A stretch of 64,000 nt of DNA from SCTD01 sp963781675 (GCA_963781675.1 CAWAGF010000001.1:310001-374000), one strand, 5' to 3'. Positions 1 through 9,685 are shown, counted from the stretch's first letter. The notes: generated by a model from the sequence alone, not told the origin. Made by a program: numbers and translations.

Positions 1-1165
1 GGCGACCGCTGCGGCCAGCGACAGCGCTCCGGCGGCGGCGGTGACGCCCAGCCCGGCCGTGGGGCCGGAGTGCTCGACGAGGAGCCCGGCCACCGCGGTG
101 CCCAGGGCGGCACCGCCGAAGATCATGCTGCTGTTCCAGGCGAACGCCTCGGTCGTCGTGCCCGGCGGCGCCGCGTCGCCGAGCAGGACGGAGTTGCACG
201 CGCTGAACGGCGCGATCGCCAGGCCGTAGGCGAACAGCGCGACGCCCATCGTCAGCGGACCGGGTGCCAGCAGCGGCAGCACCGAGCCCGCGGCGAGAGC
301 GCCCACGAGCACCGGCAGCTGCCGGCGGTGCGGTGCGGACAGGTGCAGGCCGCCGTAGACGAGGCCGCCGGCGATGGAGCCGGCGGACCAGACGGCGAGC
401 AGCAGGCCGGCCGCCGCGGGCCGCGCGCCCTCGCCCTCGACGAACGCCGGCATGGACACCTCGATCGCGCCGAAGCTGGTGCCGATCCCGGCGACGGTGA
501 GCAGCAGCGCGCGCACCGCCGGCGAGGCGAGCGGGCCGAACCGGCTGCCGTGCGGGGTCTCGTGCGGGACCACCCGCGCGCACGGCTCCGGTGCCGACCA
601 TCGCGAGGGCGCCGGCGCTGGCGAGCAGCGACGCGGCGACGACGGCCGCCCCGGGGTGCACCGAGGCGGCGAGCAGCGCGGTGAGCAGCGGCCCCAGGAC
701 GAAGCACAGCTCGACGACGACGGACTCGAGGGAGTAGGCGGTCGCGCGCAGCGGTCCCTCCAGCAGCGACCCCCAGAGCGCGCGCATCACCGGCCCGTGC
801 GGCGGGACGGTCGCGCCGCCGAGGACGGCCGGCAGGAGCAGCGACCAGGGAGGGGCGCCGGCCACGGACAGCGCGACGAGGACGGCCAGGACGACCGGGT
901 GGAGGGCGGCGGTGAGCAGCAGCGCGGGGACCGGCCCGCTGCGGTCGGCGGCCCGCGCGCGGGACGGGCCGAACACCCCGAAGGCCAGCGCGTAGGCCGC
1001 GGACACCGCGCCGGCCGAGGCGTACGACCCGGTCGTGTCGCGGACCAGGAGCAGCAGGCCCAGCGTCGTCATGCCCAGGCCGAGGCGCCCGACGATGCTC
1101 GCCGTCAGCGGCACGGCGGTGCCGCGGCCGCGCAGGACCGTGGCGTACCGACCCAGCACCGTCAC
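1..1165 (-). CDS. MFS-family transporter (3' end beyond window, one frameshift)
   Basis: A polytopic membrane protein read from a GTG at 1165. Alternating hydrophobic segments and short basic loops fit a 12-helix major facilitator, probably a drug or metabolite exporter of unknown substrate. The first half is in one frame to about 585. The second half continues in another frame without a stop and is equally hydrophobic, with segments such as LLLAVWSAGSIAGGLVYGG. One extra base near 575-585 explains the break. The start lies only 10 bases after the stop of the upstream carboxypeptidase gene, so the two are probably cotranscribed. The C-terminus lies beyond position 1. Confidence 0.75.
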   Translation of the reverse strand, partial: MTVLGRYATVLRGRGTAVPLTASIVGRLGLGMTTLGLLLLVRDTTGSYASAGAVSAAYALAFGVFGPSRARAADRSGPVPALLLTAALHPVVLAVLVALSVAGAPPWSLLLPAVLGGATVPPHGPVMRALWGSLLEGPLRATAYSLESVVVELCFVLGPLLTALLAASVHPGAAVVAASLLASAGALAMVGTGAVRAGGPARDPARQPVRPARLAGGARAAAHRRRDRHQLRRDRGVHAGVRRGRGRAARGGRPAARRLVRRLHRRRPRLRRPAPVRTAPPAAAGARGRSRRGLGAAAAGTRSADDGRRAVRLRPGDRAVQRVQLRPARRRGAAGHDDRGVRLEQQHDLRRCRPGHRGGRAPRRALRPHGRAGRHRRRRSAVAGRSGR

Positions 1166-1175
1166 CGGCTCGACG

Positions 1176-2360
1176 CTAGCGAGCGCCTCCGGCGTACTCC
1201 CAGTGCCAGGGCTCGGGCTTGCTGCCGCCCTGCTGCGCCCAGGCCGGGTGGACCCAGCCGAACTGCGCGGCGTTCAGCTCCATCCAGCGGTGCGGCTCGG
1301 TGCCGAAGCCCTGCACCCCGCAGCCGAGGTCGAGGGCCAGGCCCCAGCCGTGCTGGCTGCGGCCGGGGGTGGCGGCCAGGTTGGGCTTGCGCCGGAAGAC
1401 GTCGACCTGCTCGGGGTAGCTGCGGTAGGAGTCCGAGATGCACAGCGCCGTGCCGGTGCTGGCGATGCGGGCGCGGTTCATCGCGTCGAAGGCGCGCGCC
1501 GCGTCGGTGCGCAGCCGGTGGCCGGGCACGGTCTCGAGCGGGCACAGGCTGGTGTCGGACAGGAAGCCGTTGACCTCGCCGTAGCCGCTCGGCGCCTGGC
1601 ACAGCCCGCCCCCGGTGCTGGACGGGCCGACGTAGGCCGTCCCCGCCGCGGCGGCCTGAGCGGCGCGCTGGGCGGCCAGCTGGGCGGCCTGCAGCTGGGC
1701 GGCGCGGCGCAGCCCGGCCAGGCGCGCCGCCTCGGCGGCCTGCTCGGCGGCCCGCGCCTGGATGAGCTTCGTGCCCGTGGCCTGCAGGTCGGCGGTCAGC
1801 TGGGTGGTGCGCTCGGCGAGCCGGCGGCGCTGCTCCTCGAGGGCCTGCCGCTGCGAGAGGGCCTGCCGCCGCAGGGCGTCCGAGCGCTCGAGCGCCTTGC
1901 CGGCGCCGGCCTGCTGCGCGGCGAGCTCGCGGGTGACGTCGTTCTGGGAGACGCCGACGCGGTTGACCGACCGCTGCACGTAGGCGAGCTGGGACAGCGC
2001 CCCCGGGTCGCCGGACAGCAGCGCGGTGACCATCGGCGGCAGGCCGCCCTTGTAGGCGGCGCGGGCCAGGCCCTGCAGGGCGGTGCGCGACTGCGTCTCG
2101 GCCGCGACCAGCGCGTCCCGGTCGGCCCGCGCCGCGAACTGCTGCTGGGTCACCGAGCCCAGCGCCGTCTCGGCCTCCTCGTACGCCTTCGCGTCCCTGG
2201 CGAGCTCGGCGCCGACGCGGTCGATCTCGGCGGACAGCTGCGCGACCTGCTGCTTGAGCGAGTCCGACGTGGACGTGGCCGCCGTCGCGGGTGCCTGCAG
2301 CCCGACCGTGCCGACGGCGAGCGCGGACAGCAGCGCGCAGCCGAGGACGCGCAGGCGCAT
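1176..2360 (-). CDS. Secreted D-alanyl-D-alanine carboxypeptidase, VanY/M15B family, with coiled-coil N-terminus
   Basis: 394 aa from ATG 2360. A signal peptide (residues about 1-28, ending ATAA) is followed by a long Ala/Gln/Arg-rich coiled coil (about 30-245) like those of NlpC/P60-type wall hydrolases. A C-terminal M15B domain (about 260-394) follows. The zinc site is visible as SQHGWGLALDLG (H and D ligands) and PWHWEY (third His), with the substrate-side motif DSYRSYPEQ. The family removes the terminal D-Ala from peptidoglycan stem peptides outside the membrane. The antisense frame stays open far upstream of 2360; the signal peptide fixes this start. It precedes and probably shares a transcript with the MFS gene. 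Confidence 0.9.
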   Translation of the reverse strand: MRLRVLGCALLSALAVGTVGLQAPATAATSTSDSLKQQVAQLSAEIDRVGAELARDAKAYEEAETALGSVTQQQFAARADRDALVAAETQSRTALQGLARAAYKGGLPPMVTALLSGDPGALSQLAYVQRSVNRVGVSQNDVTRELAAQQAGAGKALERSDALRRQALSQRQALEEQRRRLAERTTQLTADLQATGTKLIQARAAEQAAEAARLAGLRRAAQLQAAQLAAQRAAQAAAAGTAYVGPSSTGGGLCQAPSGYGEVNGFLSDTSLCPLETVPGHRLRTDAARAFDAMNRARIASTGTALCISDSYRSYPEQVDVFRRKPNLAATPGRSQHGWGLALDLGCGVQGFGTEPHRWMELNAAQFGWVHPAWAQQGGSKPEPWHWEYAGGAR

Positions 2361-2462
2361 GCGGGACACCGCTCTCTGGCTCGGGACGGGACGGGGGCCA
2401 CGGAGTGCTTCGACGCGTACCGCCCCCGGCTGAAGCAGGGCAGGGGTGGGAAGGTCTGCGCC

Positions 2463-3290
2463 GTGCCCGGTCATGACGTCGCGTTCGTCCTCGGCGGGGG
2501 TGGCGTGCTCGGGGCCGGTGAGGTCGGGATGCTGCGGGCGCTGCTCGAGGCAGGGATCACGCCGGACCTCGTCGTCGGCACCTCCGTCGGCGCGCTCAAC
2601 GGCGCCTTCCTCGCCGCGGACCCGACGGTGGAGACGACGGTGCGGCTGGCCGAGCTGTGGCGGCAGCTGTCGGCGGGCGGCGGCGTCTTCAGCGGCTCGA
2701 TCGCCGAGCGGGTCGGCCGCGCGGTGCGCACGCAGACGCACCTGCACGGGCGCGGGCCGCTGCGGCAGCTGCTCGCCGAGCACCTGCCGGTCGAGCGGAT
2801 CGAGGACCTCGCCGTGCCGTTCCAGTGCGTGGCCGCGGCGGTCGAGCGCGCGGCCGAGCACTGGTTCACCTCCGGCTCGCTGTCCGACGCCGTGATGGCG
2901 TCCTGCGCGGTGCCGGGGCTGCTGGCGCCGGTCCGGATCGACGACGAGCACTTCCTCGACGGCGGCCTGGTGAACTCGATCCCGGTCAGCCGCGCCGTCG
3001 AGCTCGGCGCGCGCACGGTCTACGTCCTGCAGGTCGGCCGGATCGAGCGGCCGCTCGCGCCGCCGACGCGGCCGTGGGAGGTCGCGCTGGTCGCCTTCGA
3101 GATCGCGCGCCGGCACCGCTTCGCCGCCGACATGGCGCGGCTGCCGGACGACGTCGTGGTGCACGTGCTGCCGACCGGCGACGAGGTGCCCGAGGGGCTC
3201 AAGGCGCTGCGCTACCGCGACGTGCGCCGGGTCGGCCAGCGGGTGGAGCGGGCGCACGCCGCGACCGCGTCGTACCTCGCGGGCCGGTGA
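2463..3290 (+). CDS. Patatin-like phospholipase / RssA-type esterase
   Basis: 275 aa from GTG 2463, preceded by a GGGAAGG ribosome-binding site. It shows the patatin signature in order: the oxyanion-hole loop GGGGVLGAGEVG (about 11-22), the nucleophile elbow GTSVG (Ser about 40) and the catalytic Asp in FLDGGLVNS (about 165). The family is a cytosolic serine-aspartate dyad lipase that hydrolyses phospholipids or acyl esters. The stop overlaps the GTG of the PlsC-like acyltransferase gene by 4 bases, which suggests a deacylation/reacylation pair acting on lipids. Confidence 0.9.
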   Translation: MPGHDVAFVLGGGGVLGAGEVGMLRALLEAGITPDLVVGTSVGALNGAFLAADPTVETTVRLAELWRQLSAGGGVFSGSIAERVGRAVRTQTHLHGRGPLRQLLAEHLPVERIEDLAVPFQCVAAAVERAAEHWFTSGSLSDAVMASCAVPGLLAPVRIDDEHFLDGGLVNSIPVSRAVELGARTVYVLQVGRIERPLAPPTRPWEVALVAFEIARRHRFAADMARLPDDVVVHVLPTGDEVPEGLKALRYRDVRRVGQRVERAHAATASYLAGR

Positions 3291-4309
3291 GCGTCCCGCT
3301 CCCGCCGCGCTGGGTGCGTCGGCCGCTCGCCCTGCTGGTGGTCGTCGGTCTCGCGTTCGCCGCGACGCTGCTGCCGCTGCTCGTGCTCGTCGCCGCCGGG
3401 CTGTCCGCCGTCCTGCCGGGCCGGTGGCGGGTGCTGCGGCTGCTCGCCTTCGCGCTGGTCTACCTGCTGCTCGAGTGCGTCGGCCTGGCGATCGCCCTGG
3501 TGCTCTGGGTGGCGAGCGGCTTCGGCTGGTGGCTGCGCTCGCCGCTGTTCCAGCGCGCCCACTACGCGGTGCTGCACGGCCTGCTCGAGGAGGTGCTGCT
3601 CACCGCGAAGGTGCTGTTCCACCTCGAGCTCGTCGACGACGACGTCTCCTGGTCGCCGCTCGACGACGGGGTGCCCGGCTCGACGAACGCGATGGTCGTG
3701 CTCAGCCGGCACGCCGGCCCCGGCGACTCGCTGCTCATGGTCCGCACGCTGATGGACCGCGACCACCTGCGCCGCCCGCGGATCGTGCTCAAGGACGTCC
3801 TGCAGTGGGACCCGCTGCTCGACGTCTACCTCAACCGGCTGCCGAACGCCTTCATGACCAGCGGCAGCAAGGAGATGTCCACGCGGGTCGCCGACCTCGC
3901 CCGCGACCTCGGCGACGGGGACGCGCTGCTCATCTTCCCGGAGGGCGGCAACTTCACCGAGGGCCGCCGGCTCAGGGCGATCGACCGGCTGCGCGGCAAG
4001 GGGATGCTCGAGCAGGCCGCGCGGGCCGAGGAGCTGCAGCACGTGCTCCCGCCGCGGCCGGGAGGGGTGGCGGCAGCCCTCGCCGCCGCACCGCACGCCG
4101 ACGTCGTCTTCGTCGGCCACACCGGGCTGGAGCACCTGTCCACGGCGGCCGACCTGTGGGACGGGCTGCCGATGGACAGCACCGTGCGGCTGCGCTGGTG
4201 GTTCGTCCCGGCGGCGGAGGTGCCCCGCGAGGCGGCGGCGCAGGAGCGCTGGCTGTACGACCGCTGGGCCGAGATCGACGACTGGGTCGCCGGCCACCTG
4301 ACCCGCTGA
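3287..4309 (+). CDS. PlsC-like membrane acyltransferase
   Basis: 340 aa from GTG 3287, translationally coupled to the patatin gene by a GTGA overlap. Two hydrophobic segments (about residues 10-35 and 45-75) anchor the protein. The PlsC HX4D motif is present as HAGPGD near residue 142, and the glycerol-phosphate-binding block as FPEGGNFTEGRR near 215. The family transfers an acyl chain to lysophosphatidate or a related acceptor at the inner membrane. The protein is longer than the usual 240-aa PlsC, and the acceptor cannot be told from sequence. Confidence 0.85.
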   Translation: MSVPLPPRWVRRPLALLVVVGLAFAATLLPLLVLVAAGLSAVLPGRWRVLRLLAFALVYLLLECVGLAIALVLWVASGFGWWLRSPLFQRAHYAVLHGLLEEVLLTAKVLFHLELVDDDVSWSPLDDGVPGSTNAMVVLSRHAGPGDSLLMVRTLMDRDHLRRPRIVLKDVLQWDPLLDVYLNRLPNAFMTSGSKEMSTRVADLARDLGDGDALLIFPEGGNFTEGRRLRAIDRLRGKGMLEQAARAEELQHVLPPRPGGVAAALAAAPHADVVFVGHTGLEHLSTAADLWDGLPMDSTVRLRWWFVPAAEVPREAAAQERWLYDRWAEIDDWVAGHLTR

Positions 4310-4371
4310 CCACCCGAACGGCTCGTGCTTCCGGCCGCCCTCCGGCCTACCCTGTGCGCAGGAGGGGGACG

Positions 4372-5571
4372 GTGGGCGTATCCGGGGGTGACGTCGCAGC
4401 GGGCAGGGCTCCGGCCGGTCCGCTCCCTCGCACGCCCGCGGCCGCGGCGCTGGACGACGCGCTCGTCGTCGACGTGCTGTCCCGCCTGGCCGGTGCGCCC
4501 AGCCGGGTGGCCGCGGCCGACGCCGTGCTGCCGCTGCTGCTCGACGTGCCCGGGGTGCGCGCCGCCGCGGTGGTGGTGCGTGACGGCGCCCGCGCTCTCG
4601 TCGTCGGGTCGGCGGGGTACGGCTGCGGCCCGATGTCGGCCGGCGCGGCCCTGCCGCTCGACGCCGGGCTGCCCGTCACCGAGGCCGTCCGCACCGGCCG
4701 CACCGTCGTGCAGGGCACCGGCCCGTCCTGGGTCGCCGCGCCGTTCGGTGCCCGCTCCGGCGCGCTGCTGCTGTCGATGACCACCGCCCCCGTCCAGTCG
4801 CCGCCCGAGCTGGCCCGCCTGCAGCGGATCGCCCGCGGGCTCGGCGACGCCCTGCACCGTGCCGGCGAGCAGGAGCGGGCCGTCGCGGACCTGGCCGTCC
4901 TGGCCGCCCGCCTGGCCGCCGTGCCGACGGGCGGGGGCGTCACCGTCCGCTCCCTGCCCTACGACGGCGCCGCCGGAGGCGACCTCGCGCTCTGCCTGCC
5001 TGACGGCCGCGGCGGCCGGTGGCTGCTGGTCGCCGACGTCTGCGGCTCCGGACTGCCCGCTGCCGTCGTGGCCCGCGGCGTGCAGGCCGCCTTCGCCGCG
5101 CTGGCGCCGCTGGTGGACGGTCCCGCGGCGCTGCTCGCCGCCGCCGACCGCGCGCTGCGCACGACCGTCGAGCCGGGCCTGTTCGTCACCGCGCTGGCCG
5201 TCCACGAGCAGGCCGGCCGGCTGCGCGTCGCCAGCGCCGGCCACCCCCCGCTCCTGCTGCTCCGGCCGGACGGCCCGGTCCCCGTCGACGTCGAGCCGGG
5301 GCTGCCGCTCGCCCTGGAGGGCGGTCCCGCACCGGCCTGCGCGGAGGTGCACGTCGAGCTGCGCGACGACGAGGTGCTGCTGCTGCACAGCGACGGCCTG
5401 GTCGACCGGCGCGGTGCCGCCGGGCCGCGCACGGCCGACCCGCTCGCGGTGGTGCGCGGGCTGCCGCGGCACGACCTCGAGGAGCTGGCCGACGACGTGC
5501 TGGCCGCCGTCGAGGAGCTGGGCGCGCAGGGCGACGACGTCACGCTGGTGCTGGCCCGCCCCCTACGCTGA
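4372..5571 (+). CDS. SpoIIE/RsbU-type PP2C serine phosphatase with GAF-like N-terminus
   Basis: 399 aa from GTG 4372, 5 bases after a GGAGGGGG ribosome-binding site. Residues about 30-165 form a GAF-like sensor. Residues about 190-399 are a PPM phosphatase with the metal-binding motifs VADVCGSGLPAAV, ASAGHPPLLLL, LLHSDGLVD and GDDVTLVLAR. Such proteins dephosphorylate anti-anti-sigma factors in partner-switching stress cascades. No kinase or anti-sigma partner lies next to it. TACCCT (about 4348) could be a -10 box. Confidence 0.88.
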   Translation: MGVSGGDVAAGRAPAGPLPRTPAAAALDDALVVDVLSRLAGAPSRVAAADAVLPLLLDVPGVRAAAVVVRDGARALVVGSAGYGCGPMSAGAALPLDAGLPVTEAVRTGRTVVQGTGPSWVAAPFGARSGALLLSMTTAPVQSPPELARLQRIARGLGDALHRAGEQERAVADLAVLAARLAAVPTGGGVTVRSLPYDGAAGGDLALCLPDGRGGRWLLVADVCGSGLPAAVVARGVQAAFAALAPLVDGPAALLAAADRALRTTVEPGLFVTALAVHEQAGRLRVASAGHPPLLLLRPDGPVPVDVEPGLPLALEGGPAPACAEVHVELRDDEVLLLHSDGLVDRRGAAGPRTADPLAVVRGLPRHDLEELADDVLAAVEELGAQGDDVTLVLARPLR

Positions 5572-5578
5572 GCACCCT

Positions 5579-5667
5579 GGAGGGCTCGCCTAGTGGCCGA
5601 TGGCGGCGGTCTTGAAAACCGCTATGGCGCGGAAGCGTCATCGTGGGTTCGAATCCCACGCCCTCCG
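5579..5667 (+). tRNA. tRNA-Ser(UGA)
   Basis: The acceptor stem GGAGGGC pairs with GCCCTCC. The anticodon stem GCGGT/ACCGC encloses a CTTGAAA loop with anticodon TGA. A long class II variable arm follows, then a GTGGG-TTCGAAT-CCCAC T-arm. The discriminator base is G and CCA is not encoded. It starts 8 bases after the phosphatase stop. Confidence 0.97.
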
Positions 5668-5708
5668 CAGCAGCAGGAGCACCACCGCCGGCCGGCTGCA
5701 CCAGTCGG

Positions 5709-6524
5709 TCACGCCCGCGCGGTGACCACCCAGGCCGCCGCGCCGAGACGCAGCCCGTCCGGGCTCATCCGCTCGGCCACCGCCTCGCGCAGCGCCCGGA
5801 AGCCGGCCTCGACCTGCCGCGGGTCGACGTCCCGGAGCAGCCGCAGGATGCTCGTGTCCTGCGCGTAGAAGCCGACGGCGGCGTCGAGGTCGCCAGGCCC
5901 GCCGACCAGGACCGGGACCTCCACCGGCTCGACCTGCACGTCCTGCCAGCCGGCCCGCTCCAGCACCGCGCGCAGCCGCGCGGGGTCGGACAGCGAGAAC
6001 GGGCTCGGCTCACCGGGCGCTGCCAGCCGCGGGATGCCGACGTGCGGCACGAGCGCGCCGACGGCGGTCATCACCCACGCGTTGCGCGGCGCCGCCTGCC
6101 AGGTCACGAACGCCAGGCGTCCGGCGACGGCGCGCAGGTTGCTGAACGCCGCGACCGGGTCCTCGAAGAACATGACGCCGAAGCGGCTGACCACCACGTC
6201 GAAGCGCTCGCCGAAGGCGTGGTCCTGCGCGTCGCCCTGCACGTAGTCGGCGCTGCCGGCCCGGGCGCGGGCGACGTCCAGCAGCGGCCCTGACACGTCG
6301 ATGCCGAGCACCCGGCCACCGGGCGCGACCCGCTCGGCGGCCTGCCGGCTGAGCTGCCCGCTGCCGCACCCGACGTCGAGCACTGCCTCGCCGGGCTGCA
6401 GCCGCGCCGCGCCGAGGGCGTGCAGGCCGAGCGCGCCGAGCATCGCGTCGTACCGGTCCGGCTGCTGCGCCCAGGCGGCCACGAGAGGCCCGTTCCAGAC
6501 CGCCGTCATCTCGGCGTTCGCCAC
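5709..6524 (-). CDS. Class I SAM-dependent methyltransferase (UbiE/Methyltransf_11 type)
   Basis: 271 aa from ATG 6524. The SAM-binding motif I VLDVGCGSGQLS (about 48-59), an acidic motif II (GIDVSGPLL) and the D-V-V-V-S-R-F-G motif near 110 define a small-molecule class I methyltransferase. The methyl acceptor is unknown. It is cytosolic, with no signal or membrane segment. It diverges from moeA across a 70-base gap, and its 3' end abuts the tRNA-Ser gene in convergent orientation. Confidence 0.85.
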   Translation of the reverse strand: MANAEMTAVWNGPLVAAWAQQPDRYDAMLGALGLHALGAARLQPGEAVLDVGCGSGQLSRQAAERVAPGGRVLGIDVSGPLLDVARARAGSADYVQGDAQDHAFGERFDVVVSRFGVMFFEDPVAAFSNLRAVAGRLAFVTWQAAPRNAWVMTAVGALVPHVGIPRLAAPGEPSPFSLSDPARLRAVLERAGWQDVQVEPVEVPVLVGGPGDLDAAVGFYAQDTSILRLLRDVDPRQVEAGFRALREAVAERMSPDGLRLGAAAWVVTARA

Positions 6525-6594
6525 GCGCCTGCCCCCTTCGCCGAGCGGACCCTAGCCCGGGCAGGATGGGCAGTCCGGCGACCCGAGGAGGACC

Positions 6595-7736
6595 GTGACG
6601 CCCTGGGCGCAGGCGCGCCGGCGTGCCCACGCCGCCGGAGATCCGCTGCCCGCCGTGTCCCGTCCGCTCGACGCCTGCGCGGGGACGGTGCTGGCCGCGC
6701 CGCTCGTCGCCCGGTCGCCGCTGCCGCCGTACGACGCCTCGGCGATGGACGGCTTCGCGGTGTGCGGGAGCGGCCCGTGGCAGGTGGTCGGCGAGCTGCT
6801 CGCGGGCGCGACGTGGGACGCGCCGCTGGCCGCGGGCACGGCGGTCGCCGTCGCGACCGGCGCGCGGCTGCCGGCGGGCTGCACGGCGGTGCTGCAGGTC
6901 GAGCACGCGCAGGTGATCGGCGACGTGCTGCGCGGCGAGGTCGAGCCGGAGCGGCACGTGCGCCGCGCGGGCGAGGAGTGCGCCGCGGGCGAGCAGCTGC
7001 TGGCCGCCGGCACCCCGGTGACCGCCGCCCTGCTCGGGCTCGCCGCGGCGTGCGGGCACGACGCGCTGGAGGTCCGGCCGCGACCGCGGGTGGCCGGCCT
7101 GGTGACCGGTGACGAGCTGCTGGCCGGCGGCCTGCCGCAGGACGGTCAGGTGCGCGACGCGCTCGGCCCGCAGCTGCCGCTGCTGGTGGCGGCGCACGGC
7201 GGCGACCTCGTCGAGCGGCGGCACCTGCCGGACGACCGCGACCTGCTGCGCGCGGCGCTCGAGGCGTCGGACGCGCACGTCGTCCTCGTCACCGGCGCGA
7301 CGTCGGTCGGTCCGGCCGACCACCTGCGCCCGGTGCTCGCCGGGCTGGGCGCCGAGCTGCTCGTCGACGGCGTCGCCTGCCGCCCCGGTCACCCGCAGGT
7401 GCTGGCCCGGCTGCCCGACGGCCGGTGCGTCGTCGGCCTGCCCGGCAACCCGCTGGCCGCGCTGGTGGCGGCGGCGACCCTGCTCGGGCCGCTGCTCGCG
7501 CGGCTGGCCGGGCGCACCCCGGCGGGGGCGCGGGCCCTGCTCGGCGAGGGCGTGCGGGCGGTGCCGTCCGAACCCGGCTGGTGCCCGTACGGCTGGAGGG
7601 ACGGCACGCCCACCCGGTCCGGCACACCGGCTCCGGGATGCTGCGCGGCGCGGCGCTGGCGGACGCGCTCGCAGTCGTGCCTCCGGGACCGGACCTGCCC
7701 GTCGGCGCCGAGGTCGAGGTGCTGCCGCTCCCCTAG
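6595..7736 (+). CDS. moeA: Molybdopterin molybdotransferase MoeA-like (one frameshift)
   Basis: GTG 6595 follows a CGAGGAGG ribosome-binding site. The MoeA hallmark LPPYDASAMDGFAV lies near residue 45, and the cofactor-domain motif VVGLPGNPLAALV near 280. MoeA inserts molybdate into adenylylated molybdopterin. The usual GGVSVG-D motif is altered to TGATSVGPADH, so this is a divergent member. Near 7565 the reading frame changes: the C-terminal domain (TRLVPVRLEGRHAHPV through to EVEVLPLP) continues in the frame that stops at 7736. One base appears to be missing and the length (3n+2) agrees. Its stop overlaps the stop of the convergent HAD gene. Confidence 0.82.
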
Positions 7737-8447
7737 ACGGTCGCGGGGACGGTCGCCGGTGCGCAAGCGCGCGCGCAGCGAGGGGCGGGACACCTCGACG
7801 ATGCGCCAGCCGCGGGCCGTCGCGACGGCGCGCAGGTGCTTCTCCGGGTTCACCGCGACGGCGGTGCCGACGCACTCGAGGAAGGGCAGGTCGCTGATCG
7901 AGTCGCTGTACGCCGTGCAGCGCGCGAGGTCGTAGCCGCGCTCGGCGGCCAGCCGCTGCACCTCGGCCACCTTGCCGTCGGCGTAGCAGAACGCGCCCTC
8001 GAGCCGGCCGGTGTAGCAGCCGTCCACGATCTCGCTGCGCGTGCCGACGGCGCCCTCGAGGCCGAGCACCTCCGCCAGCCGGCCGACGATCTCGATCGGG
8101 CTCGCGGACACGACGATGCGGTCCTCGCCGGCCTCGGCGTGCTGGTCGAGCAGCCGGCGCGCCTCGGGCAGCACCGAGGCGGCGACCTTCGGGATGAAGG
8201 AGTCGCCGAGGGCGATGACGTCTGCGGCCGGGTGGCCCGCGACCGCCAGCAGGATGCGCTCGCGCAGGTCGGCGGAGCGCTGGTCGGTGGCGCCGCCGGT
8301 GATGAAGGCGAGGGCGTTGACGGCGTCGTGCAGCAGCTGGCGCGGCGGCACGTAGCCCGCGCGGAAGGCGGCGACGGCCAGCGGGAAGTTGGCCGAGCCG
8401 CGGATCAGGGTGCGGTCCAGGTCGAAGAACGCGGCGCTCGAGGTCAT
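7733..8447 (-). CDS. HAD-IB family phosphatase (SerB/GPAT-associated type), C-terminus probably frameshifted
   Basis: Starts at ATG 8447. Motif I FFDLDRTLIRGS (about 8-19), motif II VVSASP (about 114) and motif III/IV AYSDSISDLPFLECVG (about 182) give the HAD-IB Asp-nucleophile phosphatase set, as in phosphoserine and other small-phosphate phosphatases. The uninterrupted frame runs on antisense through moeA, which is implausible. A one-base insertion near 7760 restores an ending with sequence APATVPATV and a TAG at 7733-7735, overlapping the moeA stop. The length of 3n+1 agrees with this. Confidence 0.8.
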
Positions 8448-8527
8448 GTCCTCATCCTGTCCGTACGACCTGGGTGCCGCTACATCGTCGGGAGTACGGT
8501 CCGATCACCCGTTCTTGTGGCGAGAGG

Positions 8528-9685
8528 ATGAACGTGGCCGTCAGCACGCCCTGGTCGAGCCTGCCCGCAGGGATGGGGGAGAGCGTCCGGCCGTACCTGT
8601 CCGACGTCGTGGACGAGGTGATCGCCAGCATCCCGTCGGAGGTGCCCAGCTACGCGCGGCCGCTGGAGGGCCGCTTCGGGCAGGGCGTCCGGCTCGGCGT
8701 GGAGGTCGCCCTGGGGCGCTTCCTCGACCTGCCCGGCACGCAGAGCCCGGCGCTGGCGCCGCACGACCGGGACGTCTACCTCGCCCTCGGCAAGGGCGAG
8801 CTGCTCCAGGGCCGCAGCCTCGAGGCGCTGCTGGCGGCCTACCGGGTGGGGGCCCGGGTGGCCTTCCGCCGGTTCGCCGACCTCGCGGGGCAGATCGACC
8901 CCGGGCTGCTCATGCCCCTGGCCGAGTCGGTGTTCGCCTACATCGACGAGCTGTCCGCGGTCAGCGCGGAGGGCTACGCCGCCGAGCAGTCCCGCCGCGC
9001 GGGCGAGTCCGACCGGCGGCGCAGCGAGCTGCTGACCCTGCTGATGAGCGGCTCCGCGGACGCCCCCTCGGTCACGGCTGCAGCAGCGGCGGCCGGCTGG
9101 ACGGTGCCCGACGAGGTGCTGGTGCTCGTCGTCGAGGAGGAGCGTGCGGCCGGCCTGAGCACCCGGCTGGGCCCGGACGCGCTGGTGGCCCCGTACGGCG
9201 CGGAGGTCGTCGCGCTCGTCCCGGCCACCCGTCCGCGGGAGGCGCTGCGCAGCAGCCTGGTCGGCTGGCGGGCGGGGGTGGGCCCGGCCCGGCCCTGGGC
9301 GGCGGTGCCGACGAGCCTGCGGCTGGCCCAGCAGGCAGCGGGGCTGCTCGCCCGCGGGCTGGTGGCCGGCGACCCGGTGTTCGCGGACGAGCAGCTGGCC
9401 GCGCTCGTGGTGCACCGCGACCCGGAGCTGGTGGCCGCGCTGGCCGCCGTGCGCCTGGCGCCGCTGCAGGAGCTGCGGGACAGCAGCCGCGAGCGGTTCG
9501 CCGAGACGCTGCTGGCATGGCTGCAGCACCGCGGGGAACGCCAGCACGTGGCAGCCGCCCTGCACGTGCACCCGCAGACGGTCGGCTACCGGCTGGGCCG
9601 GCTGCGGGAGATGTTCGGCGAGGTGCTGGACGACCCGCAGGGGCGCTTCGAGCTCGAGCTCGCGCTGCGGGGCCAGCCGACGTGA
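8528..9685 (+). CDS. PucR/CdaR-type transcriptional regulator
   Basis: 385 aa from ATG 8528 after a GAGAGG ribosome-binding site. The N-terminal part (about 1-170) is a helical, RsbRD-like sensor domain. A middle GGDEF-like region (about 190-300) has lost its catalytic motif. The C-terminal PucR-type helix-turn-helix (about 330-385) reads ERQHVAAALHVHPQTVGYRLGRLREMFG. Members are usually local activators of catabolic or stress genes. The gene diverges from the HAD gene and ends 51 bases before the next operon, its most likely target. Confidence 0.82.
   Translation: MNVAVSTPWSSLPAGMGESVRPYLSDVVDEVIASIPSEVPSYARPLEGRFGQGVRLGVEVALGRFLDLPGTQSPALAPHDRDVYLALGKGELLQGRSLEALLAAYRVGARVAFRRFADLAGQIDPGLLMPLAESVFAYIDELSAVSAEGYAAEQSRRAGESDRRRSELLTLLMSGSADAPSVTAAAAAAGWTVPDEVLVLVVEEERAAGLSTRLGPDALVAPYGAEVVALVPATRPREALRSSLVGWRAGVGPARPWAAVPTSLRLAQQAAGLLARGLVAGDPVFADEQLAALVVHRDPELVAALAAVRLAPLQELRDSSRERFAETLLAWLQHRGERQHVAAALHVHPQTVGYRLGRLREMFGEVLDDPQGRFELELALRGQPT

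Noticed and set aside
2361..3257. Upstream extension of the VanY-type carboxypeptidase
   Set aside because: It is antisense to the patatin gene, and the signal peptide begins at ATG 2360.
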